Below are positions 1-13,421 of a stretch of 64,000 bases of DNA, in pieces. Position numbers and translations under genes: made by a program. Position 1 is the stretch's first letter. Every line of letters begins with the position of its first letter. Source of the stretch: Albifimbria verrucaria (taxonomy: Eukaryota > Ascomycota > Sordariomycetes > Hypocreales > Stachybotryaceae); the NCBI GenBank assembly GCA_020081605.1, contig JAHREC010000045.1, positions 1,364,001 through 1,428,000 of the forward strand, read 5' to 3'. The notes under the pieces are model-generated. The model was given only the letters and a program-made list of their open reading frames with translations, made no database searches and was not told where the DNA came from.

Positions 1-2194
1 CGGCCTATGTCCAACACGAGTCTCAAAGCACTTGGGGTGCTGGCATTGACTCGACTGCTGTTCATGCTGAATACAGCGACTGGGTCAAGCTTGCTACCAA
101 GGTTGTCCCCGGAAACTGTGGTGGTGGCACTCCTTCAAGCACCTCGGCTATTCCCTCCTCTACTTCGTCTGTCCCCGTTGGCACCGGTATCCCGGTCCCA
201 ACTGGTACCTCCTACGACTATATCGTTGTTGGATCTGGTGCCGGAGGTATCCCTGTCGCTGACAAGCTCAGCGAGTCTGGCAAGCGTGTTCTGCTTATTG
301 AGAAGGGCCCTCCTTCTTCCGGACGCTGGGGTGGCAAGCTGAAGCCTAAGTGGCTCGACGGAACCAGCCTGACCCGTTTTGATGTCCCTGGTCTTTGCAA
401 CCAAATTTGGGTTGACTCTGATGGTGTTGCATGCGCTGACACTGACCAGATGGCCGGTTGCGTTTTGGGTGGTGGCACCGCTGTTAACGCTGGTCTCTGG
501 TGGAAGCCCAACCCCGTTGATTGGGACTACAACTTCCCTACAGGCTGGAAGTCTAGTGATATCAAGGCCGCGACGGACCGTGTCTTCTCCCGTATCGGCG
601 GTACTACGACCCCTCAACTGACGGAAAGCTCTATTACCAGCAGGGCTTCAACGTCCTGTCTAACGGACTTAAGGCGGCTGGCTGGACGTCTGTCAACGCA
701 AACAACTCCCCAGCCAGAAGAACCGAACGTACGGCAATGGTCCTTTCATGTTCTCTGGTGGTGAGCGAGGTGGCCCATTGGCCACCTACCTTGCTAGTGC
801 CGACAAGCGTAACAACTTTGACCTCTGGACGAACACCCAGGTCAAGCGCGTGATCCGAAACGGTGGCCATATCACCGGTGTGGAGGTAGAGAACTATGCT
901 GGTGACGGATACCTTGGCACCGTGAACGTGACCCCGTCACTGGCCGTGTCATTTTGTCTGCCGGTACCTTCGGAAGTGCCAAGATCCTTCTGCGAAGTAA
1001 GCTGACCATTTCTCTTTTCCGAAGTGTGCGACTAACATCCCACAGGCGGTATCGGCCCTAAGGATCAGCTGGAAATTGTCAAGAACTCGGCTGACGGCAA
1101 GACCATGGTTGACACCAAGCAGTGGATTGACCTCCTGTTGGCTACAACCTCGAGGACCACACCAACGTGAGTTGTGTGATATGCTTCAAATTCACTATGG
1201 CATGCTGACCTAATTGTAGACTGACCTTGTCATCTCACACCCTGACGTGGTTCACTATGACTTCTACAAGGCCTGGACCGACCCTATCGAGGCTGATAAG
1301 ACTGCTTACCTCAGTATGATGATCCGGACTCCCAGGAGGGTGACTTTGCTAATCGTTTCTCAGGCAAGCGAACTGGCATCCTCGCCCAAGCCGCACCTAA
1401 CATCGGACCTCTGTTCTTCGACGAGGTCCGCGGCACTGACAACATCGTCCGCTCATTCCAGTACACCGCCCGTGTTGAAGGTGGCCACGATATCCCTGAT
1501 GGCAGTATGTATTCCCTCTTGGTAAATTATAAGAAAATTTCTGACCACCTTTGTAGAGGCTATGGTCATCAGCCAATACCTTGGCCGTGGTGCTGTTTCC
1601 AGAGGCCGAATGACCATTACTCCCAGCCTCACCACTGCTGTCAGCACGGTCCCCTACCTCATAGAAAAGGCCGACAGGGAGGCTGTCATCAAGTCCCTTG
1701 AGAACATCCAGAACGCATTGAAGAATGTCAAGGATCTCAAGTGGGAGTACCCCCTGCCGGCACAACGATGCGCCAGCACGTCGAGAACGTAAGTAGTTCT
1801 TTCACTGTTTAAATACTCAGGAAGCTAACCTTGCCAGATGATCATTACCACTGGCAACCGCCGCTCCAACCACTGGATCGGTACCAACAAGATCGGCACA
1901 AAGGATGGCCGTATCGGTGGTGACTCTGTTGTTGATCTTAACACCAAGGTGTATGGTACCGACAACCTGTTCGTCGTTGACGCCTCCATCTTCCCCGGCA
2001 TGGTTACCACCAACCCCTCAGCCTACATTGTCGTCGCCGCTGAGCATGCCAGTCAGAAGATTCTGAACTTGGCTCCTGTCAAGGCTGTCGCCAAGTACGG
2101 GCAGTGCGGTGGTAAGGAATACTCTGGCAGCTTCGTATGTGCCTCAGGCTCTACCTGCCAGTACCAAAACGACTATTACTCGCAGTGTCTATAA
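1..2194 (+). CDS. Cellobiose dehydrogenase, C-terminal part with CBM1 (5' end outside window)
   Basis: Secreted flavocytochrome that oxidises cellobiose and passes electrons to AA9 monooxygenases. Reading starts in frame at base 3 with the end of the haem domain, then a Ser/Thr/Pro linker (about 120-210), an FAD-binding GSGAGG motif near 232-249, the GMC oxidoreductase body, the catalytic-type SNHW motif (His codon 1871-1873), a C-terminal NPSAY motif near 2012, and a fungal cellulose-binding CBM1 (2096-2191) before the stop. Five introns fit the protein: 997-1045, 1167-1219, 1314-1363, 1505-1556 and 1789-1837, all GT-AG and 49-53 bases long. The frame breaks near 616, 716, 933, 1132 and 1759; each is repaired by one extra base in a C or G run, so the gene is probably intact in the organism. 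Family identity is secure; the start lies outside the window. Confidence 0.93.
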
Positions 2195-2409
2195 AAGACG
2201 CACATAGATTGTGTCAGATCCGATTCTAGTATATATATTTGAATGCTACTGTCTATACGGGTTCAATTTACTTGCATATTTCTTATCCTCATACAACTTG
2301 CATGCATGCTATTTTCTGCAAACCGTGCCATGCATCATCTATGACCACTTTACCAACGGAGATGTGTCATTATCATCACTCATCATTTCATATCTATCCC
2401 AAATGTTAT
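2195..2409. other. Convergent 3' intergenic region
   Basis: A short AT-rich gap between two genes that converge, the dehydrogenase on the plus strand and the isomerase on the minus strand. It should hold both 3' UTRs. No further gene is visible. Confidence 0.6.
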
Positions 2410-3670
2410 TTATTCGACATAAGCAATATGCATAAGAAGGCCGTCATCCTTCGCACTGACGTCAAGATTGACTCCTGGGAGACAAAGTAAACATGGCCCT
2501 CCTTCAGTTCAAAAGACTTGCCACCTGCGTTCACTGTAGCGCTACCCTTCGTACCTAGCACGATGGATGCGCCAACCTTGCCAAGGCTCTCCGATTCTCC
2601 TGCTCCTAGACGTGTTTCGAGCACGTTGAACTCGCTTAGTGGCGGCTGGTAGACCTGGGTTTTACCCTCCTTGCTACGCTCGTACGGCTTTGGCTTCAGC
2701 ATGCACTGCTCCGGGCTGTGTGGTGCAAAAGTCAGAACCGCGCAGAAGTCCGCAGCGCTGTTGCGCTCAGCCTTGGGACAGAAGCCAGTGTTGAGGACAT
2801 TATCGGAACGTGCCATGCACTCGATAATGTCGCCTGAGATGTAGGCGTGCACACCATCGGCGGGGATATAAATGGACTGGCCGGGCTGCAGGACCAGGTA
2901 GTTCATGGTCAACAGGGCTGCAACAACGCCGGGGTCGGCGGAATCGTACTGCTCGGCAAGACGAGGAGCCAGTTTGGGGATGTGCTCGTTGATGCCAGTA
3001 AATGTCGAAGAAGGGAGTGAAGTGAGATCCTTGTAGGCTTGCTGGAGAACCTCGGGGATGCTTCAAGGATGGTTTGCATTGTGCGGCGAAGATCATCGTC
3101 GGTGAGCTTGTCATTGCCGCGCTTATCAGACGGAACAAAGTGTTTGAACTGATCGAGCTTGAGAAGTGACATAATGTCGTCCACAGGCTTAAAGCCACAG
3201 AAGGCTTCAAACTCAGTCAACGCCAGAGCAATCTCGGGCTTGTGGTTGGGATCGGTAAAAGCATCGGGGTCCTCCTTGTGGCGCTTGCTAGAAAAGTCCT
3301 TGTTCGGGTGGAGCTGAAGAGGCAACGCCTTGGAGATGGACAAGACCTTTGGGAGGAAGGGAAGCTTGGAGTGGCCGAACTTCTTAACGACGTCGGCGCC
3401 TAGCAGAGAATCCGCGTGGCGGTCGAGAACGTCCTGGAGATCCTCGCCAGTGCTAGCAACGTAGGACGGCAGCACGGGGTATGTGCCCATCCACATCTCA
3501 GCGTACGGCTTGCTTTCATCAATCTGAAAGTCAGTGTCCTTAGAATCGCCGCCCCAGCCGGGCGTTTTGGCACAAAGCTGCGCAGCCAACGACTTGGAGC
3601 CCTGCTTGCCCCAAGGGTAGGAGTTGCAGCTGCATCGGAGCTGGTAGAATGGTTCTAAAGGAGTGGACAT
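2410..3670 (-). CDS. PMI40: Mannose-6-phosphate isomerase (type I)
   Basis: Cytosolic zinc enzyme interconverting mannose 6-phosphate and fructose 6-phosphate, feeding GDP-mannose for glycosylation and cell wall. The start at 3670 gives MSTPLEPFYQL, then the N-terminal SYPWGK motif, the zinc-site residues in LQLHPNK and the following KPEIALAL segment, and the C-terminal metal-site motif IPADGVHAY. No intron is seen. The frame breaks near 3058 and near 2482; in each case one extra C in a C run restores the family sequence, including a C-terminus ending HIAYVE at 2410 rather than the unrelated tail read without the correction. Inferred length is 420 residues, normal for the family. Its break pattern is evidence that the breaks are errors, since yeast PMI40 mutants need added mannose. 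Confidence 0.92.
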
Positions 3671-4343
3671 TTTGTCGAGCTCAAAGGGTATCTGTAGAAT
3701 GAAATTGGTAGCGATGATGGTCAACAGAATTAATGTCAAGAGATTTGCTGCATTGAGAGTATATATAATTGGCAATAACGAATTGTGATCGTCATGGAAG
3801 CCGAGCTCTTTCGTTGACGTCAGTCTGGGTCGTGTGTGCTGTCATGGTCTTGTAAGCAAAGCCCACAATGACAGATAGCTCGAGATACTCTACCCGACGC
3901 GCAAAAGCTGCCCTTGGTTCCGCTCACAAAATCACGGAATCCTCGGGCCACGTAAATCGCCGATCACTCAGTGCCATGAAAGTGACCGGGAGCGGAACGG
4001 CCATATCGACCCACTTTTCCCGGGCAGCCTCCGTATCGACTTGAATGTGATCATCCGAACCGTATTGGCACATAATTTAATTCACACGATACATGCACAT
4101 AAAAATGACCAGAATATTTGTTTCGATGAAGTATTTTCATCATTGATATCAATTTACAATTCCTCCAAAATATCTACATGCATGAAAGATGAACCCCCGA
4201 AAGTGGATAGTCAAGGTGCTAACCAGCATTCGCTAATGTCGGACAGGAGGACTCCTCGTTGGTGTCTCAAGGGTTCAGGTTGACTCGTTTTGCGTCATAT
4301 AGTTTGTAGCTGGGAGAAACTCCAGAGAGTCCACGCCCAAGCC
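3671..4343. other. Promoter region of the isomerase
   Basis: 673 bases between the isomerase start and the xylanase stop, both on the minus strand. It should hold the isomerase promoter and the xylanase 3' UTR. No coding signal is convincing. Confidence 0.5.
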
Positions 4344-7039
<2,696 letters not shown>

Positions 7040-9261
7040 CTATGTCTGCTCCACCATCCCTTCGTTATCGCTCTCTTCCTGTTTGTCCAGGTTCTTGAAA
7101 AACAGCCAAAATAACACAGCCGCAACGGCGGTAAGCCCTCCGATGACACTGTACATGATGACCAGGCTCGGGTCCTTGGTGATGGGAGAGAGAGCGATGC
7201 CCACGATTGCCGCCAGCCCCGCCGTTACCTGCGTCATGGCCTGCACCAGGCTCTTCATGCTCTTGGGCGCCATTTCGTAGGCGATTTCTGAAATTGTGGC
7301 GAACCCGAGGATTTCTCCGATGGCGAGGATGAACCAGACGGGCATCTGCACCCAGACTGCAATATCATTGCCAATGATTCTATCCGTCGAGACCTGTGCC
7401 TCCGCACACACCAACGGTCGGTCGAAACATGGCCCACGCGAGTAAATCAGGTGCTGAATTCCGGCGGCGTATGCCATCGCCACGCTCATAATGAAGCAGG
7501 CCATGGAGATACGCGCAATCGGACGAAAGGAGATGCCTCGTTTTCGCAGCCACCCAAACAAGCCCCGCTGAATGACCGGGCCGAGGATGATGCAGGCTAC
7601 TGGGTTGAACACCTGCATTGTGTCGTTGGGCATCCCGTCGAGCCGCATCTGGCCTGCTTGGGATATCAGGTTGTTCATGATCTGCAGGTAGGCTAGATAG
7701 AAGGGGCAAGAGAAGAGCCTGTTCTTAGTCAGATCACTGCTTGTGCACCGCCAGTTGCTGGACTAAGACGTGGCCCCAGGAAGAAGACTCACAGTACACG
7801 GCTAATGATCAGGGCACGTCTGACGTCCTTGACAATGGTGTCGTCCCAAGCCACCTCTCGGCCGAAATGCTCCCTCTGGTACGACGGAGACGCATGACGA
7901 AGGCTGAATCCATTCCTCGCAGCACACCAAAGAGCCTTCAATGCGAGCGGCAGTATGCTTCCTTGAACTTCAAGCGTCGCTATGATATGGTGAGCAGTTG
8001 TCATGTCAAGCGCTGGTAGTAACTCTTACTGAAACGATTCCTCCAAAGAAAGATGCAGATCTGGGTGATCAGCAGACAAATGAATGACATTAAGTTCGAC
8101 GCCCAGAAATCGACCTTCTTCTCAATAAATGTCGAAGCGAGAGACGACAGCGATGCGACATTGACCAACCTGCAAACTGTCAATGCTGTGATCGTGCAGA
8201 CGGCATATGAGTACAGCTCCATTCCTGCTCCTCATTCCTTCTCGCTGTCTCGGCCGATGCCCACACAGGCCGAGCTCGTTTGAAAGGAGAACAACTCACC
8301 AAAAGAACATATTCGTGATGAACTGGATGGTAAGCGTTCTGTCAGACACAACGACCTTATCACCTTTGGTCTTCAACGTCCTTGGCTCTGTGCGACGATA
8401 TTGATCGACTGGAGTAGATCAGTATAGAACCTCCGGCGCATATGATGATTCCTTACCTAGGAAAGGTGGCAATGTCGCCTTGACGCCAGCCACGCCGATG
8501 CCAATAAAGACCAAGGCTGCAATCAAACCTGGGAGACCGGCTCCATGATCGAGGGCGACAGGAAGCGACGTTACAAACAAGATGATACTCCCGACTTGGT
8601 ATATTCTAGAAGCGCACCGATCAGTCACCTTGTTCTGGGATAGTCGTCCAGTATCTACCCACACCAGACTCAACATGAGGGTATTAAGCCTCCCTAGTCG
8701 CATGTCGGCCAGAAGTGCGAATGGCATTGGCGCCACAAACTGTACAAGCAAGAAGCCATTGGTGATGTTGGTGGCCGTCTGCTGGCCTAGGTTCAAAGCA
8801 CCGGGGTTGGCGAAACCGCTACGTGGATTCTGGATATAGTTTTCTGATAGTCTGATTAGTTTATCACATTCAAACTATTGAACCAGGCTGTCCTTGCTAG
8901 AACAGATCCCCTTGGAGAAGAAGTAGGTTAAGCACTCACGCAATGGCGCTGACAGAGCATAATACGCGAAGCGCTCAGCCGCGCCAGCTACAGCCACTAT
9001 CCAAACACCGCTCGGCAGCTTGTCCACAGCCGCGACTTTGCGCTGAGCATTTGCCGTGCCTTCTTCTAGCGACTTGACAGTGCCTTCGGGTACCTGCTTT
9101 TCAGGCATATCCAAGTTGCCCTGCGCCGGGATTACAGTATGTTGCACCTCGGAAGCGCCATCGCCCACGCTTCTGCCACAACAAGTCAGCATTTCTGCAT
9201 TCAAAGCTGGCCAGATTGCACCCTACTCCCGGGGCGATTGCTGCTTCTCGCTTGTATCCAT
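7040..9261 (-). CDS. POT/PTR2-family proton-linked peptide transporter, eight exons
   Basis: Plasma-membrane carrier of the major facilitator superfamily; relatives import di- and tripeptides, some other families nitrate or modified compounds. Exons are 9261-9227, 9172-8940, 8843-8663, 8605-8457, 8408-8300, 8169-8030, 7979-7793 and 7718-7040, and they join without any frame break into 570 residues, normal for fungal PTR2. Family marks are ERFAYY in helix 1, QNYIQNP after it, DQYRRTEPR in the loop before the long cytosolic segment, and the helix-rich C-terminal half with WFILAIGEILGFAT. The usual ExxER motif of helix 1 reads GAAER, so the first Glu is replaced by Gly. Downstream neighbour of the ATP-grasp ligase on the same strand, which hints at a shared substrate or product. 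The substrate is unknown. Confidence 0.92.
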
Positions 9262-10414
9262 TGTCACTGTGCCTTGCGTGGAGACGCAGCCAGCCCTCGC
9301 ACAGGTGTCGCTTTTAAGATGACGGTGCAGGACCCCGGAATGATGTCTTAGAACAATATTTCACGCTTGCAAAGTGGTAAAGCACCCACTCGGGCAAGAT
9401 TGAAGAAAGAGGTAAAGATGAGGAAAATTCAACTCAAGCGAGTGACTATTACGTGCCATAATCGGCATCAACGAAGTATGCAAAGAGCTGCAGTCTCCGG
9501 ATGCAATGCAACAGTGCTTGGCAAACCAAGCCGTGGCAGGGACGACAGCCACGCAGCCAGTCAGAGCGGCATGCATCGTCTCCACGCACACGATGAACGG
9601 TTCAACGTCGCTGGGGTCTCGGTTACTTGCGTGATCCATGCGTCTGTTGTCTGTGAGAAGGCGCAGATCCCCTCTCGAAAATGTCCGAGCTCGCAATCGA
9701 AGAACGACATCCATGTCACAGATTGCGGTGTGCAAGGAGTTCAGGGTTACCCGCTTACTCTAGTCTCCGGTGTCTAGGTAATGTCAGGACCACAAGAGGC
9801 CATGAAATGCAGTGACAGTGTGTGCTAAACACTCGTCAGTTCGTGCTCTAGTCTGTGGGGTCTGCTGCTAGTTCTATTGCCTGTCCTGTCTGTGGGTTCG
9901 CTCTGAGGTGGTTTGAGCACATATTCATGTATCCAGCAAAGTTCCGGTCGCCACACTCAAGCCCAAGACGAGCTAGGCGATTGGCTTGGTCAACAGGGCC
10001 TTTCATTGACTGACACCCTGGCCCTCCATCAAGGTGCCCTAACACTGTCTCGGCCGATGAGTCGGCTTTACCTAACAGTCTCGATTATTCATGTCAGAAA
10101 CGGTAGGTCATTAAGCTTAAAGACTAGCTAGTTCCGTTACTTAGTGCAAATCATTTACAGGCTGGGGCCTAACACTAAGTCAACCTCTGAGGTTTGTCGT
10201 GCTGCTGTTCCAAACGGCAATGCGCACACCAGTCACCATCTACGTGTCTGCTACGGCGATGATCGCCAATTCTCGCCCCAGACATAGATGTTTTGATTCT
10301 GAGTTTATGATTCATAGAAAACTGAAATGATTTAACGTTATCTATTTAAATGCCTTGTCCTTCTGTCGTTGCCCATCCTGCGGAGTTTTGCGCCCAGCCT
10401 CTCATGGCTCTTAT
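9262..10414. other. Gene-free region: POT transporter promoter
   Basis: 1.15 kb between the transporter start and the ATP-grasp stop, both minus strand. It should hold the transporter promoter and the ligase 3' UTR. Short open frames on both strands overlap each other and carry no recognisable feature. Confidence 0.5.
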
Positions 10415-12497
10415 TTATTCGCCTACTAGTCTATAAGAAAACTTGTCTCTAACAGCTTGAATTCTCTCCAGGCATTCTTTGCGGCTGGTCCTTGAGAATA
10501 CTGACGCATATCCGATGTACCACAGTTGGGTATCGTCTGGTCCGTACACTTGCGAACCACCTTTTCGCATGGTCTGGTACTCAGCAATCCACTCACGCAT
10601 GTACGGGTTCTTTTCCAGCATCTCAGCAATCGCATCCTCCGTTTCCATGATGCCACCTCGCGTTGGTGGAAAGACGGTGAGACCCAGCGTCCATTGCGAA
10701 CCATGGGCAAAGGGCACTGAAAGCGCACGTATACGCTCTTGTGCATCGCCAAGAGCGAACAACAACCGGATCGCATAATAATCGACCCCATGAGTAAGCA
10801 AAGCACAGATTGTGCTAGAGTATCCCGGCGTTCGCGCATTAATCTCATGAAGGTAGCACGATGCTTTGCTGCTTGGCGCTTGATCTGGAACATACAGGTC
10901 CATCAGACCGTTGTCTGACCGAGTTCGGTATTGCGTGCGAGAGTCACGCACACGCGCTTCACAGTGAAACACGCCTGAAGAGAAACCTTGACGCAGAATG
11001 CTCTCTTTCAAAGAGTCTCTAAGGACCAGCTGTTCATCCTCAGGAAGACCCGACGGCAGTAACATAATAGTTTCCATGAAGTTTGGAGCTGCCGCCTCTG
11101 CAGCATTCTGCGCGATCTCCGGGGTGTCGCCAGTACATGGAAAGTCATCCAATACCTGATAGTAAAGGATCTCACCGTCCAGGATGACAAAGTTGGCGTC
11201 CACCTCTGGCCCGCTGATGTACGGCTCTATGACTGTCTTGGTGACCTTGGTTGGCGCGTTCGCGTGTCTTTCTGAAGCCCGATGGACTGCATGACGCAGC
11301 TCGGCAAGGTTTCTTACCTTCGTCACGCAATCGCTGTTCCATCCAAGGCAAGGCTTGACAATGAGGGATACGGTATGTCGCCCTCATGCTTGGATACAAG
11401 GTCATCGAGCTCCTCCACGCTAGAAACCACTGCAACAAAGTCTCCTTGTGCCTTTGGTTCCTTTAAGCGAGATGCGCCCTTATCCCCAGCGACCACGTAG
11501 GAGTCCGAAGGGAAGTTGGCAATCCGAGCATCTCGCAGGTCTTGGCTATACTAGCCAAACGAACATCGCTAATGGTCACCACCCCATGAACCGGACGAGG
11601 ATATGCTTTGACCACGTCGTAGATGCGTTGCGACAGATCCGCGTCAACATCAATGCTGCAGGGAATGAAGGCTTCGCGGAGGTAGGCATATGGTCCGCTG
11701 TCATCTTCCAACCAATGGCCCGCGTGATCGACAATGACCAAGGTGATTCCGAGCGCCCACGCAGCTTCGTATGCACGGTGGATTGATTCGAAGTCTTCAC
11801 GACCTTGAACCCAGACGACACGGCGACGTTCGATAGGCTGTTTGGTCAACCAAGGGAAGGACAGGCGTTTCAGCAACTCATCGTCCAGCGCGCCAAGAAG
11901 CTCTACTTGGCTATCAGAGTCTGACGGCAGGGATAGAATGCCGCCGACAGTTTTAGGTAGCAGATCCAGAAAGTTCGTTTCGGAGACGTGCACCTCGGTC
12001 ACGCCAGCGACACGAGCTAGCGGTGTGAGAAACGACTTGGCACGCTGAGCAAGCTGACAGCCTTCAAATCGACGCTCGAGGAAATCACACCGTATTATGT
12101 AGCCTTCTTCGCGGGAGAAGACCAGTGTGATGAGTACTGACGACGGAGATGCGTCAGTACCTTGACTCAACAAGTCGAATGCATCTCGGAAAAGAGCCCA
12201 TTGGGGCACAGTCTCGCTCTCGCCGACTTCAATAGTCGACCCCAATGAGCCGTTCGTTTCCGACCAATCGTGGATCAAAGACAGGACAAGGTAAACCGCA
12301 TAGTGCCTGTCCGTATGAGTTGACCTCGCATAGCCCTTGACCTGCGTGCCAGAATGGACGACCTGCAGCAAACCTATTCACGATTTGTATCAGTCATGGA
12401 CGCCTTTCGATCTCACCGCAAGCCCGATAAACGTACCGAATCTCTTGCCTAGCCGAAGCAGGATCTTTGCCGCATCTGCAGCCTTCTCGACAGCCAT
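10415..12497 (-). CDS. Long ATP-grasp ligase (carnosine-synthase-like architecture)
   Basis: ATP-grasp enzymes join a carboxylate to an amine or thiol through an acyl phosphate. The first exon (12497-12437) encodes MAVEKAADAAKILLRLGKRF, followed by an intron at 12374-12436 and one long exon to 10415. The first 350 or so residues are a pre-ATP-grasp region; then come the ATP-binding LIVKPCLGWNSD segment, EPYISGPEVDANF, and the metal-binding HEINARTPG motif. The frame breaks near 11500 and 11355, each repaired by one C in a C run, giving an inferred 673 residues. It is divergent to the PLP enzyme at 13422 and upstream of the POT transporter on the same strand. Substrates are not predictable; an amino-acid or dipeptide ligase is the natural first guess. 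The family call is solid, the reaction is not. Confidence 0.82.
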
Positions 12498-13421
12498 GTT
12501 TCACGGATCTCGGAACAAGCCGGGGTGTGTAGCCTATGCCTCGGGAGAAGTGCCAGTGGCTGTTGCACGCTGGACCGGTAAATTGGAGAGGAGGGTGGGA
12601 TGAGCAGCTTTGAGTGAATAGTGTGGTATGTATCCCTGGTAAGCTTGCTAATTAGAGGCGAGAGGAACGTGGGAGAAGTGTCCCTTTTTTGTTCGCGAAC
12701 TACCTCCATGAGCTTGTCTAAGACAGTGGCACATGCAATGCTACCTTAATCCACACAATATGTGCTAACTAGGATATGGAGCCGCATTGGGAGCCACACA
12801 TGTTTACGAGCCGAAACTGACGCATACTTGCGCACCGCCAGACCATTGCGGCTTGCGCTATGGCTTGGCCTGCAGTGGCCTGGGTGTCGATCCATTTACC
12901 CAGCGAACCCAACAATGAACGAATGAATGCCTGGACAGCTGCATTCAATGACAACTTATTACTTTAATGGATGGCACTGTGTTCTTGGCAATGCAACGCT
13001 GCAGCGTCGCTTGGGCCGGATACTACCCATCTAGTGATAGCCGATGCAAAGACAGTGAATCGGGCGCATAGACCTTGCTTCTTCTCGCTCCATCACGCGA
13101 ACACTAGGGTCACTGATTCACAGAGACTAGGGAGTCTTGCTCTCCGCACCCATGACTTGCCACAGTAAGCCGCGGAGGAACAAGTGTATGGCAATGTGTG
13201 TTGACGTACCTTCTGCAATGAAGGACCATACTATCCATACGTGTCGGAGCAGAGTGCAACGTGGTAGGTATATATCTGTATATATGTCTCAGCTCAGCAG
13301 CCTTGGTTCGGTCTGGTATTTAGCACCATTGCCTTCTTCTGTCATTTAGTAGCACCACGAGTACCCTTTGCAGAATCCTACCTCGCTTCTTTATTCAGAC
13401 TCGTAGATCGTGCTGCAAGCC
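12498..13421. promoter_or_regulatory. Shared divergent promoter of ATP-grasp ligase and PLP-rhodanese gene
   Basis: 924 bases separate the two opposite start codons and contain no credible gene. The plus-strand side has two TATATAT runs (13269-13275 and 13279-13285), 137-153 bases before the PLP gene ATG. A divergent pair of this kind is often co-regulated, which supports a common pathway; binding sites for a specific regulator could not be identified by eye. Confidence 0.5.

Noticed and set aside
1314..1363. Extra peptide between AYLS and KRTGILAQ in cellobiose dehydrogenase
   Set aside because: The stretch has a GTATGA donor, GCTAAT branch site and CAG acceptor; removing it as an intron restores the family sequence.
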